Positions 9,064 through 18,600 of a stretch of 23,185 nucleotides of DNA are shown here, piece after piece (position 1 is the stretch's first letter; every line of letters starts with the position of its first letter). The notes beneath the pieces were generated by a model. It had not been told where the DNA came from, searched no databases, and was given only the letters and a program-made list of their open reading frames with translations. A program made the position numbers and the translations under genes. This stretch comes from Chara braunii (Eukaryota; Streptophyta; Charophyceae; Charales; Characeae): contig BFEA01000115.1 of the NCBI GenBank assembly GCA_003427395.1, forward strand, positions 1,073,473 to 1,096,657. Direction: 5' to 3'.

Positions 9064-9416
9064 CTACGTAGCACCGTGTTCGCGTTCGGAGGAGAACGCA
9101 AACAAGCGCTCAAAACCCTCTGAACGCGAACATAAAAAATATTTATAAAAAAAAAAAAAAAAATCTCAGAAAATTTTTAAAAAACTATATGTTATGTAAA
9201 ATAATAAAACAAGCCTTTTTTGCAATGGAGTCATGTTCAAATTCTCAGCCAATCATGAGTTAAAAATCAAAAACCGAAAAAACAATTTTTTTATTTTTAT
9301 TTTTTTTTACGAAAAAAATATGTTCGCGACCTGTTCGCACGAACATGTTCGCGACCTGTTCGCGCGAACACGTTCGCGTGAACATGGAGGGGTGCGAACA
9401 CGTTCGCCATGCTACG
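9064..9416. mobile_element. MITE-like element with GTTCGCG repeats and 10-11 bp target duplication
   Basis: CAGGACGAGAC occurs at 9053-9063 and again at 9417-9427, directly flanking the element as a target site duplication. The ends are inverted: CTACGTAGCACC then GTGTTCGCG on the left, and GCGAACACGTTCGCC then ATGCTACG on the right, offset by about 3 bases. The interior is AT-rich with A tracts. Copies of GTTCGCG or its complement crowd both subterminal regions (9077-9133 and 9319-9412), including an internal inverted pair GTTCGCGTTC and GAACGCGAAC. A duplication of 10-11 bp suggests a Mutator-like superfamily. It encodes no protein. Confidence 0.75.
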
Positions 9417-9479
9417 CAGGACGAGACGACTGACAAAGATGAGTATATAGATAGATTGAGAGAAGAATAAAGGGGGGCT

Positions 9480-9602
9480 GGGGTCAAGTCCCACTAGCAG
9501 CGTTGAGCTACACGAAACTCAACACCGTTTGTGCACATCTCCGCAAAAGCGTCCAGATTCAGGCGTTGAGATAGTTCAACGCTGCTAGTGGGACTTGGCC
9601 CC
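9480..9602. mobile_element. 123-bp foldback (MITE-like) element
   Basis: The outer 31 bases are inverted repeats with two mismatches: 9480-9510 (GGGGTCAAGTCCCACTAGCA and onward) against 9572-9602. The 61-bp centre has further GTTGAG/CTCAAC pairing. The two arms cover half of the element, so the RNA or single-stranded DNA would fold into one long hairpin. No convincing target duplication is visible. Confidence 0.8.
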
Positions 9603-9644
9603 TGGACAGGATTCCCAACACTTCTTCCTTTTACACCTCTGCGC

Positions 9645-9951
9645 TTTTTTTTTTTTTTTTTTTTTTTTTTTGATAACGAATGCTTCAGTCTATTTGTGGG
9701 GAGCAGCACGTGCTGGGAACGGGGCCCAGCGTCCCATTCGACTTGTACAGATCATTGAGAACATTTGAGATCATACACCTCTGCTTCAAGCTTTTAATTT
9801 TGGGAGATTCTGAACTGTTTAGTTGGGGATAAGTGGTTGGGACGCTGGACTCCATTTCCAGCACGAGCATTGTTTATCCGGGTTGTTTGTGAAGATTTAT
9901 GGCCTCAAGACTGCTCGGCCATCAATTGTCGTTTGATCACTTTTGATTTAA
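9645..9951 (-). repeat. Poly-T tract and possible reverse-oriented retroposon 3' end
   Basis: Twenty-seven T (9645-9671) are followed by TGATAACGAATGC. On the - strand this reads as a unique sequence ending in a poly-A tail. No coding domain is seen in 9672-9951. Confidence 0.45.
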
Positions 9952-11676
9952 GACCCGGCTCCTTCTATTGCGGGCCTGCGCTCGGCGCTGCAACCATGGA
10001 CCAAATATAAGGGAGCTAGTTTGTTTGGAAGAGCTATAGTGATCAATAATGCGGTGTTGTCAACATTATGGTTCCATAGATCGCTTCATCAGCTCGATCA
10101 GTCGGCATTACAGACAATACGACAATTGTTGACTCATTACTTGTGGAAAGAGGAGCTCAACGATGATAATTTCTTGCCAAAAGTCGCATGGCAGACCATT
10201 ACCCAACCAAAACGGAAAGGCGGTCTAGCAATTCTAGACCCTGAACGGCAAATCGCGGCGCTCCTTGCGAGATGGGTGTCGTGGGCCATTTTGAAAAGCC
10301 CTCACACTCCGTGGCGACAGTTAGCAGAATTTTCATTGCTCTCTTGGCTGGATTGGTCAGATCTTAGATGTATATGGTTGATGGTTCTTATCCCGGACTA
10401 TCTGCGGAAGAGATAACCTTCGGGAGTATGGGCGGGAATTCTGAAAACTTGGAGAAGGGGTTGTCCTAAGTTACAGCCCCCCCCGTTTATTTTCGAGAGG
10501 GTAATGACGCAGCCGTTATTTAACAATCCCTTTCTACTCAACTCCCAGGGACTTCCTTTTGGATGCTTTGGAGCTCGAGAGTTTGGAAATGCTTGGATGT
10601 CCCGTGGGATTGGAACTATAGCTGACATTTGGGATGTGACTACTGCCGACTGGAAAACTGTTGAATCGCTGGCCTAGAGACTGCTTGGCCTGTGGCGTCA
10701 GGCGGAGAATTTGGAACAGCTGAAAAATGTTATTCCTCACCAATGGGAGTGTACTCTGAGAATGGGACTTACGCCTGTCAAAGGAATGTGGTATAAACAG
10801 GTTCAACAGCGAATGCCACACTGTGTTTGGAGAATTGAGGAATATTCGGAAGTGGTAGCAATTTCGACCACCTGTTGGCAAGTGCGAGGAGGTGCAGACT
10901 CCCTGGGAGAACCTTTGTCATTTGCTGAGGAGCAGCCTCCTCTTCCTCCTGTGGATCAATTGTTGCCAGTCTGTATTCTGGAGCAGGAACAAAGCTAAAG
11001 ACCTTTTGCCTTGCAGGTGCCGACGTATAATTTGCCAGTTGACCCCAGGGATTGGGCGTGGGAACACCCGTTGAGAACTAATGAGCTGCTCAACTTGTCA
11101 GAATACACTACCAAGTTGGGTTATCTAATAATGACCCCGTCAATAGATGTTAATTGGACCGTCGCCAGAAGATGGATGGCGTCTGGGTGGGTGGCTGACA
11201 CGATGACAAGGTGCTCTGGTGCACTCCCCGCCTTCTGGAAGCAGTTGATGGACCTTGTGGTAAGTAAGCACTCCAGTCTGCTTTGGTTATTGATGCATCA
11301 GGCGCTGCCGGTTAACACCCGGTGTGCTAAACGAACTGCGAAGGCCACGCCGGAATGTCGGGTATGCCCGGGGACTCGGATGGAAGACATACAACATTTT
11401 GTACTATTATGTGACCTCTCGAGACCATTTTGGGATTGGTGGAGACATTCGGATGTGCCAGTGCCACACGTGGACACCCGTTGGGAAGATTGCTTCATCC
11501 TGATGGGGACCGCTTCCGGAAGAACGAGGCCACGGCTACAATATGGCCATGCGGAAGAGACTATTAGAGGGGCCGTTATATGGACCCTTTGGAATCTCAG
11601 GAATGCTAGGGTGAGGAGAGAGGAGATTTTGAAGCTGCCAATGGTTATAGCTGAGATTAAATATTCCATTAAGTAG
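9952..11676 (+). pseudogene. 5'-truncated LINE ORF2 C-terminal region with zf-RVT-like domain
   Basis: The frame opens after a stop at 9949. Near 9997 it encodes WTKYKGASLFGRAIVINN, the motif that follows the RT domain in plant-type L1 elements, and then a KGGLAILDPERQ stretch near 10216. It is broken by TAA at 10414. Coding continues in shifted frames with a WAGILKTWRRG stretch (from about 10429) to a stop near 10676, a further piece to 10998, and a third frame from 11011 to 11676. The last carries a zf-RVT-like region with CRVC, then H and C in HFVLLC (about 11356-11415). RT catalytic motifs are absent because the 5' part is missing. It is a dead fragment of a non-LTR retrotransposon. Confidence 0.75.
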
Positions 11677-12185
11677 GCCATATCTGCAGAATGGGAATAT
11701 CGTGTGCAGAAAAAGGGTTACTCGGCTAAGTCTGTAAAGTGGTTTGGCAGCCGATGGGGTGCTTTTTCAGGCTTGGTTACTATGGACACACCGTTGGAGG
11801 GGTCGCCTGTGTTAAGGTTTTCTGGTTTTTTTCTGTGATTTCACCTTATCTTACCTTAGTCCATTTTAAATAACTCATGTAGGTTGGTAAGAATTTTACG
11901 TATGCTTTTATAAGCTGGTGTAGATTGGCAGAATTTTATTTTTGGTAAGAACTTTAGTTTTGCTTTTAAAAGTTGGTGTAGGTTGGTAGAACTTTAGTTT
12001 TGGTTTTTGGTTGCAAATGATAACTATCTGTGATCTGTCTGTGGTCTTACCATGGTCTGGATGGGCATGGCCGGGAGTTCCTTACCCAACCGTATGACCA
12101 TGGAACAAATGTATGGGACGCCGGACCCGGTTTCCGGCAATTGAATGAAAAGACCTTTCTTTGTGAAAAAAACAAAAAAAAAAGA
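11677..12185 (+). mobile_element. Probable 3' UTR of the LINE fragment
   Basis: The region has no ORF. At 11878-12008 a minisatellite-like set repeats GTAGGTTGGTAAGAA-type units (near 11879, 11920 and 11978). The final block (12046-12185) shares the GGGCATGGCC and GGACCCGGTTTCCGG motif with 7951-8098 and ends in an A-rich tail, as a LINE 3' end would. Confidence 0.55.
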
Positions 12186-12208
12186 AGATTCCCGACCTCA
12201 ATTTCTTC

Positions 12209-12217
<9 letters not shown>

Positions 12218-12240
<23 letters not shown>

Positions 12241-12243
12241 TTN
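12218..12243. repeat. Poly-T tract ending in an ambiguous base
   Basis: Twenty-five T run into the only N of the window (12243). Sequence quality around this point is doubtful. The following 12244-12326, read on the - strand, could be a retroposon 3' end with the T tract as its poly-A tail. Confidence 0.85.
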
Positions 12244-12327
12244 AAAATAGCATAGTTTCATTAATATGGCAAAAGGAGGCTGGGAATCCCTCCACATCTC
12301 AACCCGGAAAAGGGGCCGGGCCTTAAG

Positions 12328-12411
<84 letters not shown>
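12328..12411. repeat. Long poly-A tract flanking the 3' end of retroelement copy 2
   Basis: About 84 consecutive A are followed by GAA. On the - strand the retroelement 3' end (GATTTCT) is therefore followed by TCTTC and a long T tract, a T/TTC-rich simple sequence. Confidence 0.9.
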
Positions 12412-12413
<2 letters not shown>

Positions 12414-13378
12414 AGAAATCGGGTAAGAAACGAACAGGTAAAAAACCAATTCTCAGGAGGACACACAGATCAATTACTGATGAAGCATCACAATCTGATG
12501 AAGTATCACAATTTTGGTGCGTGCCAAACACCTTACACGCGCACACCATACGCACCCCTCGACGCGTTTCGACTTGCGCGTACTGCAAGTCTCTTCAGGA
12601 GGGCACACCCGTGACTACATTCCAAGTGTACAAACACTGAATATATAGTCCCAAGCCGTGTCATCATGTCTCAACATTCCCCCTCACACTCCGCTTCTTC
12701 CTCCCTCCCTTTCCTTCTCCCTCATCACTCCCTCCACAGCCATAACCCCCCAACCTCAGATCGAAGTACCTCTTGCGCGTCATCCTGTTCCTGCACGACA
12801 TAGCGAACGAGCTCACGGAGCACCGCTTTCTTCGCCGGCGGGCGACTATCGAAGCCTAAATTGCTTTCGCCGTCCGCAGTGGCGTGATGGTTACAAAAAG
12901 AGGTAGATTTACCTGTCCTTCCTACTTTTATACGGTACCATGGTGCCAAAAATTCAGAAGTACATACTCCCTCTCGTGTTAAAAAAAACCTGGTACCTCC
13001 CTACTTGTCTGTACCATCTGTACTGCGGTCATACTAAAGGTACCTGTGCGCCCAAAAAAACACACAGGAAAAAGGAAAAACTGGCTACCCCACACAAGGA
13101 TTTTTTAAATCTTTATTATTATTTGATTACTATTAAGGTTGCTTCCTAACGGCTTACCCCTTCAATCTACGCGTTACCCCCAAAAAAACATTAAGCACCT
13201 ATTCCCAAAACCGGATGAAAATACGAGTTCTTAACCTCCTCCTCCCGACCCCCTTATGAGTTATCGGTAACCATTCATCATGGTTCTGTCTGTCTGAAGT
13301 GGGGGTACATCTGCGAGATCAAAGATCTCCAGGGACCACCCACTACCTTAGCAAACCTTGCTAAGGATCCGAAGAAGA
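12414..13378 (-). repeat. 3' pseudo-LTR of copy 2 (ORF2 end plus 3' UTR)
   Basis: It matches 17753-18485 closely. The main differences are about 55 extra bp near 12601-12656 and about 145-150 extra bp near 13029-13177 here. A 20-bp stretch around GGTTTGCTAAGGTAGTGG, present here, is missing from the upstream copy. Confidence 0.85.
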
Positions 13379-16121
13379 CCTCCGGGGGGTGCCCCCGGAG
13401 GCGCGATTCCTTCACCAGGCAAAGGACCAATGCTGCTGCTCCTTCCTCGTCAGTGGATTGTCTCCAAACCCGCAGCATGGATGCCGTTAGTGTAGTCCTC
13501 TTCACCCTCTTCGCAGAATACGAACGATAGTCCTGCATTGAGTGAAAATGCAACTTGCCTTCCTTCATTAGCCAATCCTGGTTCTTCGTTCTGGGAAACA
13601 CCAATACCCTCGGCTCATCAGGAATAAGAAATACTTTACTTCCAAGAAATTCCTAGACATTGTTCCCGTCGTCTTTCCTTACCAACTTTAGTGTCGGCGG
13701 GTACGCCTCTGTGAAGTCCTCAAATAGCCGCATTGCCCTCTGATACGTGTCCACGTCCTTTGCCATAAAGGATACGAGCACGGACACATCGTCCACCATC
13801 CTGACACCGGAGATGAAGCGGCGTTCATTTCCTATGCAAGTCAGGAAATCAAACTCCGCCTTGGCACATAGCAGATTGGCAAGAGCAGGAAATGAATGCT
13901 TTCCCATTGGAATGCTGAAGATTTGTTGGTACACGAAGGTACCACACATTGTATACGTATGTCCCAGCTCATACCGCAGCATCTTCATAATAACGCCGAA
14001 TGTCAGACATACATACCCATCTTCCTTCCGCAAGGTCCGTGCCATCTTGCACGCTTTCCCACGAACACTCACCTTCACCGCGACGAGTCCACGCTTTTCA
14101 AGAGTACTAACGAGCCATGCAACAAATAAGATTATGTCGCTATGCGGAAGCTTAGCGAACATATCCTTGATGTCGTAGCATCTCGCCACGACCATGTCAC
14201 CAGTCTTGCGAAGCGTGTCCACAGCCTTAGTGAGTGTTGCCTTCAAGTCATCCGTGCTCTTCAAGCTAAAATGGTAACTCCCTGGCAGACACAACATCAT
14301 GTATCGAATCGCTCTCCCAAGACGAGCGCAAGCCGTGCGAGATGGTTCGGACCATGATGGGGAGATCGGTCTCCACCTGGAAAAATCTTTGTCCTTCAGG
14401 AGGACATATGCCCTCCCTATCCTTCCACATGTGCGCCATGTAGCCACGTTCGTCAGCCCCGGATCCTGATAGTCCTCCTTCCCCATCGTAAGTACCCGTG
14501 ACTCTGTCATCATCAAGCGACGAAACCCGATATTCCAGCAAAATGTCATGCGAAACCCATGTAGATACAGAACCGGACAGATCACTAACGTGGCACCTGG
14601 ATTTCTATCCTGGGGGACCAAAACCAGCCCCCGGAGCCCCAGAACCTGCGCCGATACCTCATGCTCAGTCATAGCAGTAAGTGCAGAGCTCTTGACATTC
14701 AAGCAACGTCGAACGTCAACTCGGTCCAGCATCAACAGATACCGTCGCCACCCTTTGGGGGTAGCTTGGAAGATGCAATCTAGAATCTGTAATTCACTGA
14801 TCGTCCTACCGCCTGTAATATTCCGCGAGTTATGAAGGAACTTATCAACTCCTTCTACGTGATCATGTCTAGTCCGCACATGTCCTTGAAATCGATCGAG
14901 AGAAATCCCCTTACAAAACGATACTTCCTGTCCTTTGTCAATAATCTGTCTATAGTTGTGAATCACACTAGCAACCATGCGATTCTTCAACCGGACTAAC
15001 CTCATACGCTCTATAACGAGTGACTGCTCATTTTGATCACCAACGGACATCAAGATGGTCTTTGTAATCAGATCCCTAACAGCGCGCATGTCCACTTGCG
15101 CTGAGAACAGGATCTTAACGATCATTCTCCTACGAACGTCCGTTCCGAACCGCTCTTTGATAACCCGAGCAATCTTGCTCTTCAGCGTATTTCGTGTCGC
15201 ATCTCTAGCGAAAAGTCCGGCAGTCCGGTATAGACCAACGAGTCTCTTACTCATCATTCCGTAAATTTCTTTAATTCGATATGGTTGAACGAGTACATCC
15301 CTCAGAAGCCGCTTGTTCCGTTGCACGCCTGTTGAGGTAGCAATCAGATTGATAACCCGAAGGACACCTCCAGATTCGATATCCTGCTTTGCGTCTCTCA
15401 ATCGTTCTCTCTTGTGATTGATAATAACCATGGTCTCGCCATATTTCCCCCGGACACGCTTCCTAGATCCAATCCAAATCTTCCCTCCTGTGATGACGAT
15501 GCTAATCTCAACCTTCTTCCCCATCACATGATCAAACAACCCTTCCAAGGACGCATATCGATAGTTATCATGACAAAACTCAATAATACCCCCCCTCTTA
15601 TGTATTCTCTCCACTTGTGCTACCTTCCTCCTCCGCCGCTTTCGAGTCTGACCCTTCCCTCGACCAATTGTATTAAGCGATGGTGAGAATCTATGGATCA
15701 GTGCTCGTTCGACCTCCAATCCGTCATCGACGTCAACGTATGAGTGTCAACCAAAAGATATTAACCATGAGTGGAGCTTCGGGGCGTTCCCGACACTACC
15801 CGACTTCGCACATCTAATGTGCTCGGTCCATCGAGTAATCATCTTTCGTACGGTACATCCAATATACATCCTTCGACACAAAGGACTAACGATTGCATAC
15901 ACACCCGACGAATTGACATCAATGCGATCAGGGACCACCAATCTCAATGACTTCCTAAACCACGGTACCAGTCCCCTGACTGCCAAGAGGAGAAATAACA
16001 TTGCCATCTCGTTTTCTTCCAAACGATCTAGCAATGGATGCATATTCGCATCATCCCTACCTCTCCTTTTATTTGTCAGCGCCCGAAAACGGGTGATCGC
16101 ATTGCACGATGTCATCATCAT
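13278..16121 (-). pseudogene. Retroelement ORF2: GIY-YIG endonuclease plus Penelope-type reverse transcriptase, two in-frame stops
   Basis: The frame is 948 codons including the stop, the same 2844 nt as copy 1 ORF2. GIY-YIG features are GVY (73-75), YIG (86-88), the ITRWTEH helix, and catalytic Glu in EVERALIHRFSPSLN near codon 137. The linker has DRFQGHVRTR but not the CDC of copy 1, only a single Cys. The RT shows YVLLKDKDFSRWRPISPS, motif A YDIKDMFAKLPH, motif B FSIPMGKHSFPALANLL and motif C RMVDDVS, followed by FLGS. The IPMG...P.LANL form is especially close to Penelope RTs. TGA at 15749-15747 (Trp in copy 1) and TAG at 13655-13653 break it; the frame is otherwise intact. The start ATG overlaps the inferred ORF1 stop. 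Confidence 0.85.
13379..13401 (-). other. Conserved RNA hairpin near the ORF2 3' end (copy 2)
   Basis: On the - strand, CCTCCGGGGG and CCCCCGGAGG pair perfectly around a CAC loop. The position equals the hairpin of copy 1 (6800-6822). It is followed by TCTTCTTC (13378-13371), which resembles the (TTC)n tract that abuts the upstream partial copy. Confidence 0.7.
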
Positions 16122-16123
16122 TA
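16119..16123 (-). promoter_or_regulatory. TAATG stop-start overlap between ORF1 and ORF2
   Basis: On the - strand the ORF1 stop TAA (16123-16121) shares its last A with the ORF2 ATG (16121-16119). A UAAUG junction couples ORF1 and ORF2 translation in the non-LTR element SART1. Here the ORF1 frame reaches this stop only if the 109-bp duplication is discounted. Confidence 0.5.
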
Positions 16124-17240
16124 TGGACTGCCCAAACCTTCTGCTGTCTTCTTCGCAGGAGTAGCATGCGCCGCTTGTTCAAAGAACCCTTCATAGGCAA
16201 ACTTCGTTCGACACCGGACAAGTTCTTGAATAGCCTGGTCTTTGACCACGTATTCGACCCCCTCCTTATCACATAACTTCCTGATCTCACCTGCCTTGAG
16301 ACTTCTCAATTGCTTGGACCGCGAGAGTGTGAATTCGACCAGGCCTTCGCTTGACCACGTATTCGACCCCCTCCTTATCACATAACTTCCTGATCTCACC
16401 TGCCTTGAGACTTCTCAATTGCTTGGACTGCGAGAGTGTGAATTCGACCAGGCCTTCGCTTGAACACTCAGCCAGGCACGTTTTCTTTGGCGTAAGAAAC
16501 CCTTCCTCGATCACCGTTGGTTCAGATGCCTTCTTCCTTCCCCTACGTGTGTCGGGACTCTTCCTCACGATCCGACTAGTCGCCGCTCGCAGCGTCGACT
16601 GCACCACCGCATTCTTCTTACTCTTCTTCCTCCCTTCGAGTGCCTCAACCAGCTTATCCACTTCTAACTCTACTTCTTCGCTCTCATCCTCTGACTCAGC
16701 GATATAGCTTCGAATCTCGCGTAGTAAGCGCGCCTTTGATCTTGGAGACGTTTTTTTATCGACTCCACACGCCGGCTTGACTTCGGCAACCGATGATCGA
16801 TTTTGCGCCAGGATTCGTAATATTGTCGCCTCCAATCGCGCCTCTCCCGCCTCTTCCTCCCGGATCTTCTCCCCTTCCCTCCTCTCATCCGCCTCCTTTT
16901 TCTTTGTCTCCTCAGCTTCTCTCTGCTTCCTCTCCTGTTTCTCCTGCTCCTTCTGCATAAGCTTCCTAAAAAGCTCCTTCATTTCGGAGTCTTCCTCACT
17001 AATCTTCTGTTTCCCAACTGCTTGCGCCTGCCAACAATTACGGGCATAGTGCCCGTTTTTTCCACATATATGGCATGTCACTGTTCCGAATGGTGATACA
17101 GGGGCGCTATTTGGCGATCCCATGTATTGTCCCCCCGACCCAATCGGAACCATGTTTGGATTACCCATGGTTGGACTGACATTCGGATTGCCCATGTTCG
17201 GGCTCACCAATCCTTGTACACCCATCCCCATATTCGCCAT
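16121..17240 (-). pseudogene. Retroelement ORF1 (CCHC zinc knuckle, coiled coil, SAP-like), frameshifted by a duplication
   Basis: The ATG at 17240 begins Met-Ala-Asn, matching the start of copy 1 ORF1. Residues 11-50 carry GNPN/MGSP-type repeats. A C-x2-C-x4-H-x4-C zinc knuckle follows (C56, C59, H64, C69). Next comes a long Glu/Lys/Arg region (about 80-230) predicted as coiled coil, then basic segments and a SAP-like end (LKAGEIRKLCDKEGVEYVV then QAIQELVRC). A 109-bp tandem duplication inside the SAP region shifts the frame, so the frame as it stands stops at 16287. Discounting the duplication, the length is 1011 nt (337 codons with stop) and it ends at 16121, overlapping ORF2. The likely role is RNA or DNA binding during retrotransposition. 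Confidence 0.7.
16242..16459 (-). repeat. 109-bp tandem duplication inside ORF1
   Basis: Units 16242-16350 and 16351-16459 differ at about one base (CCGCG versus CTGCG). The length is not a multiple of 3, so it breaks ORF1. The near identity shows the duplication is recent relative to the element's other decay. Confidence 0.9.
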
Positions 17241-17250
17241 CTCACATCGC

Positions 17251-17523
17251 TCATGTATTCCCCTCAATCACAGCAGATACCAACTCCCGCACGATCCTAC
17301 ACACCCTATCAAACTCGCGAAGTACCTTATTACTGCTCGGGACTACCTTCCATTTATACCAACGAGATTCCTTCATGGCTAGCTTGGTAATAGGACGAAG
17401 AATCAGCCGCCATAATGTGCTCAACAGTCTCTCGCACAAACCACAGTAACTAACGATGCCCCATCTCACTGCTTCGCTATGCCTATCAGGAACGTTCAAA
17501 CGCACAAAAATACTCTCAATCAT
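17251..17523 (-). CDS. Small upstream ORF in the copy 2 leader (ORF0 candidate)
   Basis: A 90-residue frame runs from ATG 17523 to TGA 17253-17251 and ends 10 nt before the ORF1 ATG. It contains a LILRPITKLA stretch and a VVPSSNKVLREFDRV stretch. The leader of copy 1 encodes, just upstream of its ORF1, LIQYQLTPLV, a TGA stop, then FPESASKEEVYSGFEDI in the same frame, which resembles it in order and spacing. No family is recognised. It may be a real small protein, a translated leader affecting ORF1 initiation, or chance. Confidence 0.3.
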   Translation of the reverse strand: MIESIFVRLNVPDRHSEAVRWGIVSYCGLCERLLSTLWRLILRPITKLAMKESRWYKWKVVPSSNKVLREFDRVCRIVRELVSAVIEGNT

Positions 17524-17752
17524 CTGTCATAGGACCATCCTAAACCTCCTCATGGCCCGTAGATCAGTGAAGTTCCGCACTTTCCTCTTCAAAGATATCG
17601 ATCTTCCCATCTCTACTCCTCTCCCCGTCACTCCCCTTTCACCCCCAACTTGCTTCCCCCAATCAAAATCTGGCTCCTCGTTACCGCAAGGTAACAGATA
17701 ACCAATCGTAACAACTCTAACCGGACTGTCTCGTTGGTCGTCATGTTTTCCC

Positions 17753-18481
17753 AGAAATCGGGTAAGAAACGAACAGGTAAAAAACCAATTCCCAGGAGGA
17801 CACACAGATTAATTACTAATGAAGCATCACAATCTGATGAAGTATCACAATTTTACTGCGTGCCAAACACCTTACACGCACACACCATACGCACCCCTCG
17901 ACGCGTTTCGACTTGCGCGTACTGCAAGTCTCTCCAGGTCGTGTCATCATGTCTCAACATTCCCCCTCACACTCCGCTTCTTCCTCCCTCCCTTTCCTTC
18001 TCCCTCATCACTCCCTTCACAACCATAACATCCCAACCTCAGATCGAAGTACCTCTTGCGCGTCATCCTCTTCCTGCACGACATAGCGAATGAGCCCATG
18101 GAGCACCGCTTTCTTCGCCGGCGGGCGACTATCAAAGCCTAAATTGCTTTCGTCGTCCGCAGTGGCGTGACGGTTACAAAAAGAGGTACAATTACTTGTC
18201 CCTCCTACTTTTATACGATACCATGGTGCCAAAAATTCAGAAGTACATACTCCCGCTCGTGTTCAAAAAACCTGGTACCTCCCTACTTGTCAGTACCATC
18301 TGTACTGCCGCCAAAAAAACATTATGCACCTATTCCCAAAAACGGACGAAAATACGAGTTCTTAAACTCCTCCTCCCGACCCCATTCTGAGTTCTCGGTA
18401 ACCCTTCATCATGGTTCTGTCTGTCTGAAGTGGGGGTACATCTGCGAGATCAAAGATCTCTAGGGACCTTGCTAAGGATCC
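17753..18481 (-). mobile_element. 5'-truncated partial retroelement (upstream pseudo-LTR of copy 2)
   Basis: It is homologous to 12414-13370 and contains the last ORF2 codons (ending HFRQTEP) and the 3' UTR. It is joined head-to-tail to the GGGA start of the full copy at 17752. Its 5' limit is GGATCC (18481-18476) followed outward by (GAA)n. It lacks about 55, 147 and 20 bp present in the downstream copy. Confidence 0.9.
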
Positions 18482-18600
18482 GAAGAAGAAGAAGAAGAAG
18501 AAGAAGAAGAAGAAGAAGAAGAAGAAGAAGGAGAAGAAGAAGAAGAAGAAGAAGAAGAAGAAGAAAAAGAAGGAGAAGGAGAGGAAGAAGAAGGGAGAAA
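18482..18600. repeat. (GAA)n microsatellite at the 5' junction of the copy 2 pair
   Basis: A GAA repeat with AAG/GGA interruptions directly abuts the partial retroelement. On the element strand it reads (TTC)n running into TTCGGATCC, identical to the element's own internal TCTTCTTCGGATCC. Confidence 0.95.

Larger units (their letters stand above)
12414..17752 (-). mobile_element. Penelope-like retroelement copy 2 (N-terminal GIY-YIG type), inactive
   Basis: The element is about 5.34 kb on the - strand: a 0.5-kb leader, ORF1 (17240-16121), ORF2 (16121-13278) and a 0.86-kb 3' UTR. It starts GGGA immediately after the partial copy at 17753, as copy 1 does. It is a different family from copy 1: the proteins align throughout but differ at many positions, and the UTRs are unrelated. 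A 109-bp duplication in ORF1 and two in-frame stops in ORF2 inactivate it. Its orientation is opposite to that of copy 1. Confidence 0.85.

Noticed and set aside
12477-12501. Two CTGATGA motifs (12477 and 12495), as in hammerhead cores
   Set aside because: They are antisense to the element and have no GAAA or flanking stems in the right places.
12082-12640. Long frames of poly-Phe and poly-Lys
   Set aside because: They are translations of the poly-A/poly-T tracts, and some cross the N at 12243.
13278-16121. TGA in ORF2 as selenocysteine, or TAG/TGA readthrough
   Set aside because: Selenoprotein versions exist in some related animal elements, but here the stops fall at Trp, Lys, Pro or other sense codons of the other copy and no Cys positions correspond.
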